The notes beneath the pieces are model-generated. The model was not told where the DNA came from. It did not search any database and saw only the letters and a program-made list of their open reading frames with translations. Position numbers and translations under genes: made by a program. Of a DNA stretch of 64,000 nt, positions 10,480-23,754 are shown one piece after another. This DNA comes from Capitella teleta (taxonomy: Eukaryota; Annelida; Polychaeta; Capitellidae). Every line of letters begins with the position of its first letter. Position 1 is the stretch's first letter. The stretch spans positions 147,669 to 211,668 of the forward strand of contig KB310082.1 of NCBI GenBank assembly GCA_000328365.1. The letters run 5' to 3'.

Positions 10480-11060
10480 AGTGATTGAGCAGATAGGCTC
10501 AGGGATCCCCCAGGGAATCTCCCGTCTGCACTAACGAGTATATATACCAGGCATGCTCGTCAATAAAGACAGTGAATTCAGTAGAGCCTAATTGACTCGT
10601 GTGTTTCATTGAGCTCCTACAAACGGTGACCCTGAAACGTTGATTTGCATATGCAATCAGTTGTATCCGTCTAGGGTGCAAATATTCTCTGCAGCCCCAT
10701 CACCGCCTAGTCGTGCAACCACGCTAGCCCTTCTACAACCAAGACATGCCCAAAGCTGATGCTGCTGCCGCCACTGCCGCTGTAGCAGCTGCAGTCTCAG
10801 TCAAGCTGCCAAGCTTTTTGTTTTCTGGATCGTTTTTCCGAGCTGAAGCGCAGTTCGCGCTGCGTGGCATCGTCTCAGATGAGACGAAGTATTACCATGT
10901 GGTGGCCGCATTGGACTCAACCACCGCACAGCAAGCCACGTCAGTCTTGCAGGACACGCCAGCTGGTAATGCGAAGTATCAAGGCCCCAAAGACTTTTTA
11001 CTTGGAGCGTTTGAGCCGACAGAAGCAGGGAACACATTTTAAGGATATTCCAATGACCTG
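10480..11060 (+). mobile_element. Ty3/gypsy LTR-element fragment (LTR edge, leader, N-terminal gag)
   Basis: Fossil. About 10530-10620 has LTR-like features (a TATATATA block and an AATAAA), followed by a leader and a gag-like open stretch from 10746 with QFALRGIVSDETKYYHVV and LGAFEPTEA, typical of metazoan Ty3/gypsy gag proteins. No protease, reverse transcriptase, integrase or second LTR is visible. It is a broken, truncated copy of uncertain age. Confidence 0.7.
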
Positions 11061-11700
11061 AAACTACTTGCAAATGACCAAAAAGATCTAGAGGACGCTT
11101 GAACAGGGACATCCTATGGATCCTTTTGGTCAGTTGGTCTTTGGGTCATTTGGTCATTAACAAATCAAGTTCAAGCGTGTTCAAGCATCACCATGGAGCC
11201 TTCGAATGAACAGCTTATGACAGGAGAACTCAGTGCTCGTGATGACCTTGCGGCCTTGCTTCAAGACAGTTGATTGTGTTTCATTTTCATCTTTGTACTT
11301 TTAAGAATTATTGAATGTAAGAATTGTTGATTGATTGATTCGGAGTAATATTTTTAAGACTTTGAATGCTCATCAGAGAAGCTGTTAGATGATTGTCTTG
11401 CAACATTTTCTGGAACCGTGTATGGCTTGAAAGTATACTATGCTAAATTTGGAACATCCTCATGCAGTTGTAATATTTTTAGGACATTGGTCCAGTTCTA
11501 ATAAATATTCTGAATGCAGCTGGTATAAGGGATGCACCAGTAAAAGATTTATGTAGATTACTGTTTGGGTCAATTTCTCCAGGTATGCGGTCTTGCGAAG
11601 TTAAAAGTGTCTCGAAGTCACGCCAGTCTAAATAGATCGGAAAAGTGAAGCGCGCACATTTTTTATTATTTGTGCTACGTTACGGTAGTTTTCGTCATAC
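11061..11700. other. Spacer upstream of EEF1A
   Basis: No gene or clear repeat boundary recognised. Confidence 0.4.
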
Positions 11701-11716
11701 CGGAAGTGGCTGGAGC

Positions 11717-11778
11717 TATATATACCACGTGACCACCGTATTTCTTTCCTTTTTGTGCTCGTGGCTCAGTCGTATCTG
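11717..11778 (+). promoter_or_regulatory. EEF1A core promoter and non-coding first exon
   Basis: A TATA box (CTATATATACC, 11716-11726) and an E-box CACGTG lie just upstream of a pyrimidine-rich start region TTTCTTTCCTTTTTG (11741-11755) that resembles the 5' TOP of translation-machinery mRNAs. The leader exon then ends at 11778 with CTG and a strong GTGAGT donor. The leader intron of about 730 nt ends in CAG at 12512, as in EEF1A genes of other animals. Confidence 0.7.
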
Positions 11779-12532
11779 GTGAGTTCGAAATTCGGATTTT
11801 CCATCTTTCAATTTTCAGAATTCACGTTTGTCATCCATCTACGTGTAACCATTAAAACGGTTCGGGATACACCCTTCAACGTCTCCGGAATAATATTTTT
11901 GGTTGTGATATCGCGTGTGTAGCTTTATTCTCGATTTTAAATACGTGACCCCGCATATTCTTGAGTGGCGTGTTCGACTCCCGACATTCGGACATTTTTC
12001 AAGTTCCTGGTTATTTCTGGCTTATATATCTTGATTTGAGGATGGTTCTCGTGTGTCCATAACCTTTATTTAGTCATATTTATATTTATTCTTGCATACT
12101 TTCTATTGTATTTCATAATTTTAGTTTCACCTGGCATCGACGCCGGCTCGAGACTCGAGTCGGCCATATTGTGTATTTCACAACGCCTTGCAAAGTCACT
12201 CGTGATCAAGTTTGCATCACTTTAGCCCAACGTATAGTTTGTTCGAGCAATTTCTGTTAACATTTCCGCAATTTTGTCGCATTCTTTCAAATTAACGTAG
12301 TTGGTAGACTCTCACACGTGTCTAGCAGATTGATCGATTCACATGATCACCAATACTATTGGGTAATACCACGTGGCGCAGCTGGTCAAAGAACCCATCA
12401 CCCTGTACGGTTATGATCTTTTGGTTTGGATATTTCGTATTTGTTATGCTTTTTTACATCTGGAATGTTGCCATCGAGTTGGAACGTTGTTGAAACTTGC
12501 TTCATTCGCCAGGTTTCCACAAACAATCAAAC

Positions 12533-14035
12533 ATGGGAAAGGAGAAGACCCATATCAACATCGTCGTCATCGGTCACGTCGACTCTGGCAAGTCGACCAC
12601 CACTGGTCACTTGATTTACAAGTGCGGTGGTATCGATGAACGTACCATTGCCAAGTTCGAGAAGGAAGCCCAGGAGATGGGCAAGGGCTCCTTCAAGTAC
12701 GCCTGGGTTTTGGACAAACTGAAGGCTGAGCGTGAACGTGGTATCACCATCGATATTGCTCTCTGGAAGTTCGAGACCGACAAATACTTCGTCACCATCA
12801 TTGATGCCCCCGGTCATCGTGATTTCATCAAGAACATGATTACTGGTACCTCCCAGGTATGCCTCTTGCTGCTCTCTTCTGTTCCACGTGCTTACTTTGT
12901 TTTTATTACAGGCCGATTGTGCTGTCCTGATTGTTGCTGCTGGTATGGGAGAGTTCGAGGCTGGTATCTCCAAGAATGGCCAGACCCGTGAGCACGCCCT
13001 GCTGGCTTTCACCCTTGGTGTCAAGCAGCTCATCATTGGAGTCAACAAGATGGACAACACTGAGCCCCCATACTCAGAGGCCCGTTTCAAGGAAATCTCC
13101 AAGGAAGTCGAGGCCTACATCAAGAAGATCGGTTACAACCCCAAGGCTGTTGCCTTTGTCCCCATCTCTGGATGGCACGGTGACAACATGCTGGAAGCCT
13201 CAGATAAGATGCCCTGGTTCAAGGGGTGGAATGTCGACCGCAAGGCTGGCAAAGCCTCCGGCAAGACCCTGTATGAGGCTCTTGACTCCATCCTGCCCCC
13301 AGAGCGTCCTACCGACAAGGCCCTTCGTCTGCCCCTCCAGGACGTCTACAAGATTGGCGGTATTGGAACGGTGCCCGTTGGCCGTGTTGAGACCGGTATC
13401 ATCAAGCCTGGTATGGTCGTCACCTTCGCCCCATGCATGGTCACCACTGAGGTCAAGTCTGTCGAGATGCATCACACTTCTCTGCCCGAGGCCCTCCCCG
13501 GTGACAACGTTGGCTTCAACGTTAAGAACGTCTCCGTCAAGGAAATCCGTCGTGGATACGTCGCTGGCGACAGCAAGAACGATCCCCCTAAGGAGACCGA
13601 TGAGTTCCGTGCTCAGGTACTTTTATTGTTGTAACCCAAATGCAGTTGATTCATATCTTTTTTTTCTTTTTCTAGGTCATTGTCCTGAACCACCCTGGTC
13701 AAATCTCAAACGGATACGCCCCAGTGTTGGATTGCCATACCGCTCACATTGCCTGCAAGTTCCAGGAGCTGATCGAGAAGATTGATCGTCGTTCCGGAAA
13801 GACCATGGAGGACAAGCCCCAGCATGTCAAGTCTGGAGATGCCGCTATTGTCGAGATGAAGCCTGGCAAACCCATGTGCGTTGAGGCCTTCGCTGACTAC
13901 GCTCCCCTGGGGCGTTTCGCCGTTCGTGACATGCGTCAGACCGTGGCCGTCGGTGTTATCAAGTCCGTCAAGAAGAAGGAAGGTGGCTCTGGAAAGGTTA
14001 CCAAGGCCGCTGTCAAGGCTGGCAAGAAGAAGTGA
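12533..14035 (+). CDS. EEF1A: Translation elongation factor 1-alpha, 3 coding exons
   Basis: GTPase that delivers aminoacyl-tRNA to the ribosome A site in the cytosol. Coding exons 12533-12856, 12912-13616 and 13676-14035 join at codon boundaries and give 462 residues, the normal length. Residue 14 onward has the P-loop GHVDSGKS, about residue 91 DAPGH, and residue 153 NKMD; domain 2 and 3 signatures ([33 protein letters not shown]) are complete. Codons are C-ending and GC-rich compared with the surroundings, as expected for a highly expressed gene. The 55- and 59-nt introns are GT-AG. An AATAAA at 14293 is the likely poly(A) signal. A leader exon and intron lie upstream. Confidence 0.98.
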
Positions 14036-14299
14036 CCGGTTTCCCCATTGCTTCTGTGTCATCTGAGCTATTTTTGTTCTGGAATCAAATGCTACTCAAA
14101 TGAGAGTAAATTGCTGAACTCTGAATTCTTGCTGTTTAACTTGGTTTTAGTGAGTCTCCTACTTAGATATAAGATCCATCGTAAGGAAATCAGGAGGAAA
14201 AAAACCTTCTCCATCCAATATGTTCAATGATGTTGCCATTCAAGAGCTTCTGGTCTTTTTATTTTACTGCAGTGGCATTTGCATTTTCTGTCAATAAAT

Positions 14300-15778
14300 A
14301 GATTCTCTCAATGTTTAAATTATTTTCAATCTTGTGTAGTTTCTTTTAATTCAATATAAAAATCTATGGATCTGCAGTAAAATATGAGATGGTTTTTTGA
14401 CTGGCATATTCAAGATTTGACAGTTGCTCAAGACATGCGCTTGTAGTGAGGATGTGAAGGTTGGTCTAGCGGTAATATAGAAGGCATCTACCCAACGAAT
14501 AAGTTAAATGTTGAAGTTGAAAGACTGGTTTGGGATTCACATGAGTTGTGTGGTCATGTCCTTCAATTGAAGGAACTTTGTAGTGCATGCGTTTTATTAT
14601 GGACTAAATACATCACATGTTCATTTGGTTGGAATTGGACTAATATGGCATACATGTCCAGTACATAAAATGCGCAGGCTGCTTCAACATGTCATAACTG
14701 CAATGCAATATGTAAAACAATATATGTACACTGTAGCTACATAATGATTTTCTACTCAACGCGTTTAGCTGTTGATCAATTACGGTATATTTGTGACACC
14801 TTGACATAATATGCATTCCATTAAATTTTTCTCATTAACAGCAAATGTAACATATTCTAATGAGAAAAATTATCTTTTAGCCTAAAGGGGAAAAGGGAAA
14901 CATGATGAGCACATTGGAATATATTAAGGTCGGACAAGTAACAAAATGGAACAATTTTAAAGTGAAACGTCTTAAAATTGATATTTATATTATAGAAATA
15001 TCTCAGTACAACACTATATGGGTATACCCTAATCGCAAAATACACTGTTTGGATTTGAGAAAGGCAGAAAGGAGGGCCAAGTATCAGAATGCACCGTTTC
15101 GTATGTTGCATTCTCTGGCTTCTCTTCCATTCAACTTAAACGTGAGTGTTGCAGTTTGAATGGATCATCAATACATTCTCCTTTTGGTGATAAACTAGTT
15201 TTTGTCGTTACTTCCGGAAAATCTGGTACGGTACTCACGAGTGGAATGATTGCATCATTGAATTATATGATTGCATCATTGAATTATAAAGGACAATTTT
15301 TATGGATTGCATTGTTCGACAGACTGACAGCTCATTACATTTTGTACATGTAAACACAATAATCAAGATTTTGTGTTTATGAAACATTTTTTTTTTAAAC
15401 ATATTTTTTACTGGTTAAAAAAGTAAAAATCATAGCACATGTCTTGTATGTATGAGTGGAGTACCGACAAATTTTTGGTTCCATTTTGTATCCAAGTTTG
15501 TAAAGAAATTTAGAAAAAGAAAGAAAACAACTTCTAATTTAATAATACATGTGACGGATAAAATTTATAGAAATGCAAATTTTCACCGGCTTTGACGATG
15601 ATTCATCTTAGGACAAAAAATGAACCCCCTCCCCACAAAGGAAAGAAAAAGTGTGTGTCGCTACTCAGCAGTTAGACAAGTTCTGCCTCCGAAACTGCTG
15701 CTCATAACGCACTTCTGTCAGTGGTTTTGATTCAGTTCTTTTGGGTTTCGTGTGATAAATTTGGTGAATCTTCCAACT
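14300..15778. other. Spacer between EEF1A and MPV17
   Basis: Holds one arm of a fold-back repeat at about 14930-15030 and AT-rich sequence. No supported exon was found; small open frames here have no recognisable motif. Confidence 0.4.
14930..15030. repeat. Dispersed fold-back repeat, single arm
   Basis: TTAAAATTGATATTTATATT, then AGAAATATCTCAGTACAACA and GGGTATACCCTAATCGC, match the element at 23610-23745 in both of its arms. Confidence 0.55.
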
Positions 15779-18596
15779 ATGGCAAAGCTCTTACGACTCT
15801 ACTTAAACGCCCTGGAGCGTTTCCCATTACCGACTCAGATGATGTCATCTGGTTAGTATGCCCGTCGAGCGATAATATGGGGAGTTTGCTATTATTATTT
15901 GGTATTTGGTATTCCTGTCAAGTACACGTTTGCTGAGTTGGGACAGTATTAATCTCGTTCCAAGAGTGGTATTAGGATCACCCCCACATATTATCGCTAC
16001 AGAATGCAGCTAGGGGATCCATGAGTAGCAATTGTTATCAATATAGAGGCTAGAACGAGACTAGCCACTAGGAGTAGGACAGTATCTGAGTATCATCATT
16101 CATAGTTACTCGTTATGTTCAGTCTATAACTTGTGAGCGTTAGAATTTCAATCCAAGGCCAAGGGCCGAGGGGAATTGATTCGATTCCCTGGGTTTGATT
16201 CCCACTGACTGCAAGCAAAATAGTCTCGTTCCAAGCCTTTGGTTGCTAGAAGGCTACAGGTAGCTTCATCAATGTATCTGCTTGCACAGATGAATCACAT
16301 CTCTGGATTTTATGTTTATCTATATTTTTATGAGGTGTTCAATTGGCCAGTTTGGCGTTACTGGTGTATCAGGGATTAGTTTTGATCTTAAAGTAATCCT
16401 TAGTAATATAAGGTTTTCTAGTTTCCATTGACATTTGACATTGAAATAAATCAATATTGTATCATTCATGATCAGGGTGATGATTGTTAACTGTAAGCAA
16501 CAATACTTGAATGAACTGACTTAATCGTTCCGTGCAGGTACACTGATGTGCACTGGCGACATCTTGGCTCAGGTTTTCATTGAGAGGAAATCCCGCAGCA
16601 CTTATGACTTGAAACGTTCTGGAAGGTTCTTTGTTTTTGGAGCATGTGTTGTGGTTAGTTTAACACTTTGTTTGTTTTTCTATTCTTCCAGTGTTGCTTT
16701 TTCAGGGCCCTGCGTTACGCACCTGGTATGGAATCCTTGATAAAATAGTCGTCACAACCAAGAAATGGGGTCCACTGGCGAAAGTCACTCTTGATCAGGT
16801 GGGAAGCTAGCGAAGTAATTCCCTCTGTACACACCCATTAATTTCAGTCGTTGTTTGCTCCTGTTTTTGGAGGAATCTTCCTCTACAGCATGACTCTTTG
16901 GGGAACTAAGTCTCATGAAACGTCTGTGTTAAAACTTAAACAGGTATGCTGGGTTCATCTTTGGATCTGACCTACTCTGTTTCTGTATCAGTTGTCAGAT
17001 TAAAATCAGGTATTGGTTAAGTGTTGAAGTTGAATTTGCCTGAGGGTTTGATTCTGAAGGGGTACGTACAGATGTCTTATATATACTTGGGATAAGAAAA
17101 TATTATAAACTAAACTACTGTATAATCTTGATATGTCACACTCCCATAACTCGAATTGCTCTATAACTCAAACCCATTTTTCGTCCCTGTGGGTAACGTT
17201 TTTGTCAAAGTCAACTCAAACACGCTATGCAATATTTTCATGCAAAGTTGAATGTTAGAGGAGCTTTGCCTGTGGTTGGATAAAGTTGACTTTACTGATT
17301 GCTCAACACGGAGTGTCCAATCAGCATTATTCACACCTTTCTCGAAGTTGACAGTGAGCGTTTCTCGTAGTAACTCTCGAATTCTATTCATGCTTGCAAT
17401 TGGAGTGAAAACAATGATGGACAGCCTCATTCAATGCGTTCCTTTGTGGTCGGTATTGTTTAAAGACATAGAAACATTACAGAAATCTACAAAGCATTTG
17501 TGATGTCTTTTTAAAATGGCAATATCCGAGAAAATATGAAAGGCACACAAGACTTCAAAGGGCTTGGTTACTTTGTATGTTATTGAGCGGAGTGTTGGGT
17601 CATCATTTCGTCTCTGCGCGTACTCACCATCACGGCTACAAAGAGAAAACTGAACTGCGTCACCCTTGATGCTAAGTACTGTATAGTCTTAGTTACACGC
17701 ACATTGTGCTAAGGTAGAGGCTAAGAGCATGTCAATTTCACTTTGATTGCACGCCCACTCTACAAACACCATGGGGAGGGGGAGACGGAGGCAAATTAAT
17801 ACATGTAGTACTTTGTGAAAGCCTTATCTCTCTTAGATTATATCAGCTGTAAGTGTACTCATGCATGAATTTCAAGTGGGGGGGACTATATAATATACAT
17901 GTATATTATACAGTGATACATGTATAGGTGGAATTAAAGGATTTTCCATTTAAGCAGGCATCTCTAGTTTGACTCAGTTTCTTTCTCTTTCTCGTAAGGT
18001 TGAAAAATGATTGTTTCTGATAACTTATCCTTAATGTTTGTCCCTTCTTCAGGATTATACGACAATTCTGTTAAACAATTACAAAGTGAGTAAATTAATT
18101 AATTAGTTGTAGCCTACGATGGTTTTAATTTTGTTCCCCTCTTTTAGTTGTGGCCAGCGGCACAAATTGTCAATTTCTACTTCATTCCGTTACAACACCG
18201 GTAAGATTTTGAATAAAATGATTGAGTAATTAAATTTGATTGATCATTAAATGATTTGATCTATGTGTGTTTGGGGACATAAATTCACTTGATTTTAATC
18301 CAATCAGACAATCTTATGACACTTGTTAAACATTTCTGTAATTCGTTTTAAATTGTACTGATGTCTCTTGTATTGGCTATTGTAACCATTACTAACAAAA
18401 CTTTTATCCAGCCATTTCCATGGAAACCAAGAAAGGCTGACAACGTCTGACTTCTTCCTGGATTGAATGAAACTTGTTTATTTTCTTCTTCAGGATTTTA
18501 TACGTGAATTTTATTGCTGTTATCTGGAACACATACTTAGCATATGAAGCCAACACGGAAGTTCGAAGGGAACCGGTCGCAGAAAAGTCATCGTGA
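15779..18596 (+). CDS. MPV17: MPV17 family mitochondrial inner-membrane protein, 7 exons
   Basis: MPV17/PMP22-family channel-like protein of the mitochondrial inner membrane, linked in vertebrates and yeast to mtDNA maintenance. Exons 15779-15851, 16538-16653, 16706-16798, 16848-16943, 18053-18085, 18148-18200 and 18494-18596 join in frame to 188 residues (human MPV17 is 176). N-terminus MAKLLRLYLNALERFPLPTQ is followed by GTLMCTGDILAQ (the family TAGxLxxxGD motif), then GPALRTWYGILD, and the signature LWPAAQIVNFYFIPLQHR with FIAVIWNTYLAYEA. The fourth intron (16944-18052, 1.1 kb) is the only long one besides the first. The specific match favours MPV17 over PXMP2 or MPV17L2. Confidence 0.9.
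17110..17440. mobile_element. Possible Tigger-like fragment in MPV17 intron 4
   Basis: CCATAACTCGAATTGCTCTA and TAACTCAAACCCATTTTTCG resemble the terminal ACTCGAA blocks of the Tigger relic at 32947. Neither terminus is clear. Confidence 0.25.
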
Positions 18597-21500
18597 AATC
18601 TCTCTTCTTTGCCCAATCTACTGTCATGCACAATCTCAGATTTTGATTGTATCTTTGAAATTGATGTTGTGTCCCCACCGAAACTGAAGGGATATTTGCC
18701 TGTAGCTTTCAACTGGTGGTTTCTGATCTTGGCTGTAGCCCTGGTTTTTAATATTTATTTAGATTTTTTTCTGTTGTTTTACTTCATGCTGATTGGATAG
18801 ATGGGAGCGATTATTGTTCACATGTTATATCCGGTCACAAAAAAACAATCCAAAAAATCACATGTTGTCTGTTTGATAAATTGTTTGTGTACAATTGATT
18901 GTGTGTCTTTTTTGATGAATAACACGTCCGAGCCATATGGATGGTTCACAGAATGCAATTAAGGCTATAATTATTCTAGTTTTATGGCATTGGAGGTATT
19001 CGCAGTATATCTCATTGATCTGCTATTTCTTGTTCTTGGAGCTCTTCCAGGTTTGGGTCAATCTTACATAACACAGAATCACCTCAGAAATAGGTCTTGA
19101 GATTGGTATTGCACAACTGACCAATTTTATGAGGTCAGCTTTGCGTACTTGAATGTTAAGCCTGGAATCAGCTCGCACTCAGAAATCATAACGTATAATT
19201 ACTATGCGTCGAAATCTGTCGGGTGTGCATGGGGTCCCTCGATTTTCACTACACGCTACTGTTCTTTGATTGCTCGACTAATTTGCTCCATTTTTGCTGA
19301 ACTATTTTGCTGTTGGTTTGATCGGTTTCAAAGAGTGGAAATTAGCGGTATTTTAATTTACACGAGCCTAACATGACCTGAATTCAGTTGCCAACATACT
19401 AGTAATCAATTCTGATCGCCGGATTATTCTTATTCACTAATATTATTTCATGCCAGGCAGTAGCAGCAGAAATAGTTACTTGATTGACGCATGTATGGTT
19501 CAAGAGAAACAGAGAGCAGAAAAAAAAATGAGTAAACGAGAGATTCATACAATTCAATAACTCATGCCTGACTAGAACCACTCGATTGAATTTGTTTCCT
19601 ATATGACATTGTAATTATTTTCCCGGGTTGCAGCTGGGGCTTTCAGGCAAAAAAAACCCAACCCCCCCCCCAAAAAAAAAAACAAAAAACAAAAAAAAAA
19701 ACAAAAAAACCCGCACGTACATGAATTATGCAACAAATCAGACGACGCGAGAGAAGGTTAGTTCTCGGACCCTGATACAATCTCGTGATCGTCTCAACGC
19801 GTGACTTCTGATCCCTTAATTATAACCCACGTCACCACACTTGACCCCTGACCTCTTATACCCTCATTCAATGACAGACAGACAGACAAATCATTTATTG
19901 TGATAAAAAGCAAGAAGAAGAACAAACAGTGAATATATATATATATAACTTAGGAGACTGGCGTAATGGCCTTTCGGCCGCTGGCACGCCAGCCACCTGA
20001 AGGAAAAGGAAAAATAAACAGGAGAGAGAAAAAAAAAAAAAAAAAAAAAAAAACAGATAAAGGCAAAAAGAGAACTGAAATAAATAATCAAAATGAACAA
20101 ATGAAAAACGAAGAAGAGAAAAATTGTCACCTTAAAGTAAGAGAATTCATGTAATGAAATAATTATTACATGTCAAACGAATTATAATGAAAGAAACATA
20201 ATAATACAAGCAACAACAGCATTGTTCCTTGGAGTGCATTGAGGGACAGGTGTGTGACGATCAAAGCTGAACGCCAATTCATACCGTATTACGCGACAAC
20301 CGTGCACTGGCTGTGTTGCTTGCTATTTGTCTGTATTCGTTTGTAGAGTCACCGATGATGATATTCAGAGAATGGCTGGCAAACTAGAATGCACACGAAC
20401 AACAGGAGCTTCCATCGGAAATGACTATGAGCCATTAGATGATGGGACTGTAACAACAGATTGAACAACGTAGACTCTCGAGGTAGTGAGAGAAACAATC
20501 GGGTCCCAACCTGAACATAAATATCCCCAGTTCATCCAATTTAACTACTTGAATAATGAGTATAGGGAATGCACGTCGATAGTGCGAACGGAATTCACCA
20601 TTGCCACTGGCGACACGATATCGAGGTATAGATAATGATATCATTTCACTAAATTTGCATCCGAAACTTGAGCCATTAGGTATTTTGCAATCATCGTGGC
20701 GAGTGAAATGAATATTGACCAAGTGTCATCTATTTTTAGTCCACTCTCCATACGGAAGTAAGCATCCATGTCAACGAGCATTAGGCCTACACACCGTAAC
20801 AAGTACTATGGTAAACAACTCTAAAATATAATGAATACCGCGGGGTGTGAAGGAGCGCTCAACGATTTTGTGTATAATATAAATATCATTGTGTTATGCA
20901 ACTCTGCGGCCATGTTTCACCAGAACAACAATATATGTAAAGCAAAGGTGTCTATAATGTCTGTGCATGTATATAAACATACAAGGGTCGCGTATACTCG
21001 TGTTAAAATATAATCTCATACAAATGTTATTGCATAAACCCCCAAGCCAACACGTACACAGTCCGCCTGGGATTCCGCGAATCCACAGCCAGCGATCAGG
21101 GTGCTGTGACGTATGTACGCCGGGGTTTTATGATAATACATGTACGTCGCCTGGAGGGCGCGGCTTGGAGGTAAGGGAGAGAGAGAGCGCGCGTCAGCCG
21201 CAGCCGACGGAGCTTCCTTTCCATACCTGCTTTTATTTTATCCATCAACTCTTACTCAGGTGTTTCACATACGCCTCGTGCTCTGGATAACGTGGACTTA
21301 TTGTGGGCTCATTAATGAAGCCACAAATCCCGAGTGCTTCGCAGCAGGTGTGTGTTGACGGAAGAGGTATACAATCCTCGATATACCTGTTGCCTCGAGC
21401 TGAGCAAATGATGTGGTGATGAGATGACTCTCGCGCGCAAATGCTCTTTTGTACAAGGCTGCTAAAGGTGAGTAAACAACCATTATTCGCAAGATTATAT

Positions 21501-23605
21501 CGATCGTTGACGCTGCTCCTACGCAATGGTAAACACACTTAAGTCATCTAGTTGCAATCGTGTGCATGTAATTGATACCGATGATCTGAAATCATGTTAT
21601 GGGAGTGTAAAATTAGTCCGCCCTGCGAGGCTGTTGTGTTCATTGATGCTTAAACATTTCCTGCACCATTAATTTACCTGTATGCTATAATTTGGACCGA
21701 CTTTCAATTTACAGGATAATTTGTTGAAAGTATCACCACCCAGTCCACACAAGTTTGGCTTATACCATAGAGCAACATCGGAGATTTTCTTTCACATGTT
21801 ATTAACTTTGATTAAATAGCAGTTAATATTGGATGATTTTGGTCTTGACACTGTAATTTTTATTTTTCCTGGTGATTGTGTTTCTTCAAATTTACCGCGG
21901 ATATTTTTTTTTACTAGTTTAATTAGTTCATATGACAAGAACCAAAAAATAGGACAGAAATATGATGAGCTCTGACTAAAATTACGCAAGATCATCCGAG
22001 ATGCAAGAGATTAGGTCAAGCATCTGTGATTGTGATCAGGAATGAGGTGGGGGAAAAGGTCTCTCAGATGCAGAGCCTGTTCTTCTGATCCGTCAATTGC
22101 ATCTTTACCTATCTCAAAGAGAAATACAATAAAAATGGAAACGATGTACATGTATATCGAGGTGTTCGTATTCCCCGAGGGAGTAAGAAATTAGGTTGCT
22201 CAAAAGCGATGCAGACTTGATTCTGAATTATCTTGTGGAAAAATGTATGTGTCGACTTCAAAGTGACGCTCAAGTTACAAGAAACAGCCTCGAGTCTCAC
22301 GCGAGTTGAGGGGTTTTCTTCGAAGGAAGAGAAGGGAGCCATCGGGAAAAAATAGTATCCCTGGCACTTCCAGAAAAGTAACGTGTCAATGCCGTGTATA
22401 TATATAGCATGCATTTACAGCACTATCTTGATTCTATCAGCAAGAGAAAAGCACCGATCCATAAAAGGCCTTAGTACTACAAGAAGTATACGCTGTACGT
22501 GTTAGTCTAAATTTACTCGGCATTTTCGTACATTTCACGACGCTTAATTTTCTTGCGCAAGCAATCCATGAATCCTGGTGAACAAACAATATTTTCGCTA
22601 GGTAATGCAAAATATTTCTTACGATAGATGCTTTGCAGTTGTTGGTGCCAACGAAATTAGCAATCAATCGAGATTATGATTATGATTAATAATGATCGAA
22701 ATTAGCGATCAATGCCACGACAAAGACACAAGCGAGATGAAGCGAGATGATCACTGCAATGAACAATGCACTCATATCGCAAGTGCATGGTAAACATATA
22801 TCAGTTGAGCCACAAGACATGTTTTATTATTATTTAATACGATTATGAAAATCTCGTATTTACAGATAACGAGCTCTACATTTAGTAAATGTAATCGACA
22901 CTGGTGTTTTATGTTCCATTGTGACATCAACAGGAAATGTTTGTGCTTGGCGACAAAGGTGATTTTTCCAGGTGTTTGTCCGAGACAGCATGCATATGTT
23001 GACACTCCATTGAGTTATGTGCTAATCACTGCTTTGATAATCACGAATAGATGCACTATTCGTCCTCAACACAATTATGTAATAATGTGGTTTATTCACA
23101 TAGGAGGACATGTAATACATAATGCCCTGTGTGGATACGAAGTCTCCGTTCAATATATATCATATTTCGACTGTTGACATGGAACCCAGCTCATACCTGT
23201 GCCACTTGTGCGTAGTCACGATGAGGCCGATAGCAACCGGTATTCATTTCATCCGCAATGCTTTTGTGGATTCTGTTCCAAACCAATTAAGAACATCATT
23301 TGCAGCGCCTGGCTTCATCCACATCAGATGTGGATAATTAATTACACGTACATTAAAATATGCAAATTACTCGTTTTTTAAAGGTCAAATGAGTATGAGA
23401 AAAAATTAATGCAATGACAACTGGCCTCCTCCATTAACAGCTACATGGTTTCTCATTGGGTTACGCAATCAGGAATGGAAGTATGCGACATCAGCATATA
23501 GCTAATGTTAATTAACCTGCCCACCAGGTAAACAGATTCATGGAATAGTCAAACTAGTATCGTTCTCAATTTGAGGCGATTTGATTTTCGCCGGTAACCG
23601 CGATT
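18597..23605. other. Gene-poor spacer
   Basis: About 5 kb without a supported exon. It holds a LINE-tail-like block near 19872-20030, A-rich tracts at 19650-19710 and 20029-20053, and a GC-richer patch with a GA run at 21150-21200. Many short open frames exist, none with a motif I recognise. Confidence 0.45.
19872..20030 (-). mobile_element. LINE 3' tail, minus strand
   Basis: On the minus strand a GGCTGGCGTGCCAGCGGCC block leads to AATAAATGATTTGTC and a (TGTC)n tail. A related block (GGCTAGCACGCCAATG, then CGCCAGTGCC) lies at 52610-52667 on the plus strand next to the second gap. Confidence 0.4.
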
Positions 23606-23609
23606 CACT

Positions 23610-23745
23610 TTAAAGTTGAAACAATTCTAAAGGGAATCGTTTTAAAATTGACATTTATATCATAGAAATTTCTCAATACAACGATGCGATTAGGGTATAC
23701 CCATAGAGTGTTGTACTGAGGTATTTCTCATTATTATAAATAAAA
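23610..23745. repeat. Fold-back repeat, both arms present
   Basis: AGAAATTTCTCAATACAAC and its inverted partner GTTGTACTGAGGTATTTCT flank a 27-bp loop with GGGTATACCC. The longer flank TTTTAAAATTGACATTTATA also matches the copy at 14930. Confidence 0.6.
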
Positions 23746-23754
23746 GATGCGCCG

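Noticed and set aside
12527-13102. 191-residue minus-strand frame opposite EEF1A
   Set aside because: Antisense shadow of highly biased codons; no independent signal.
17161-17503. Open frames on both strands in MPV17 intron 4
   Set aside because: No domain recognised; at most debris of a Tigger-like insertion, listed at low confidence.
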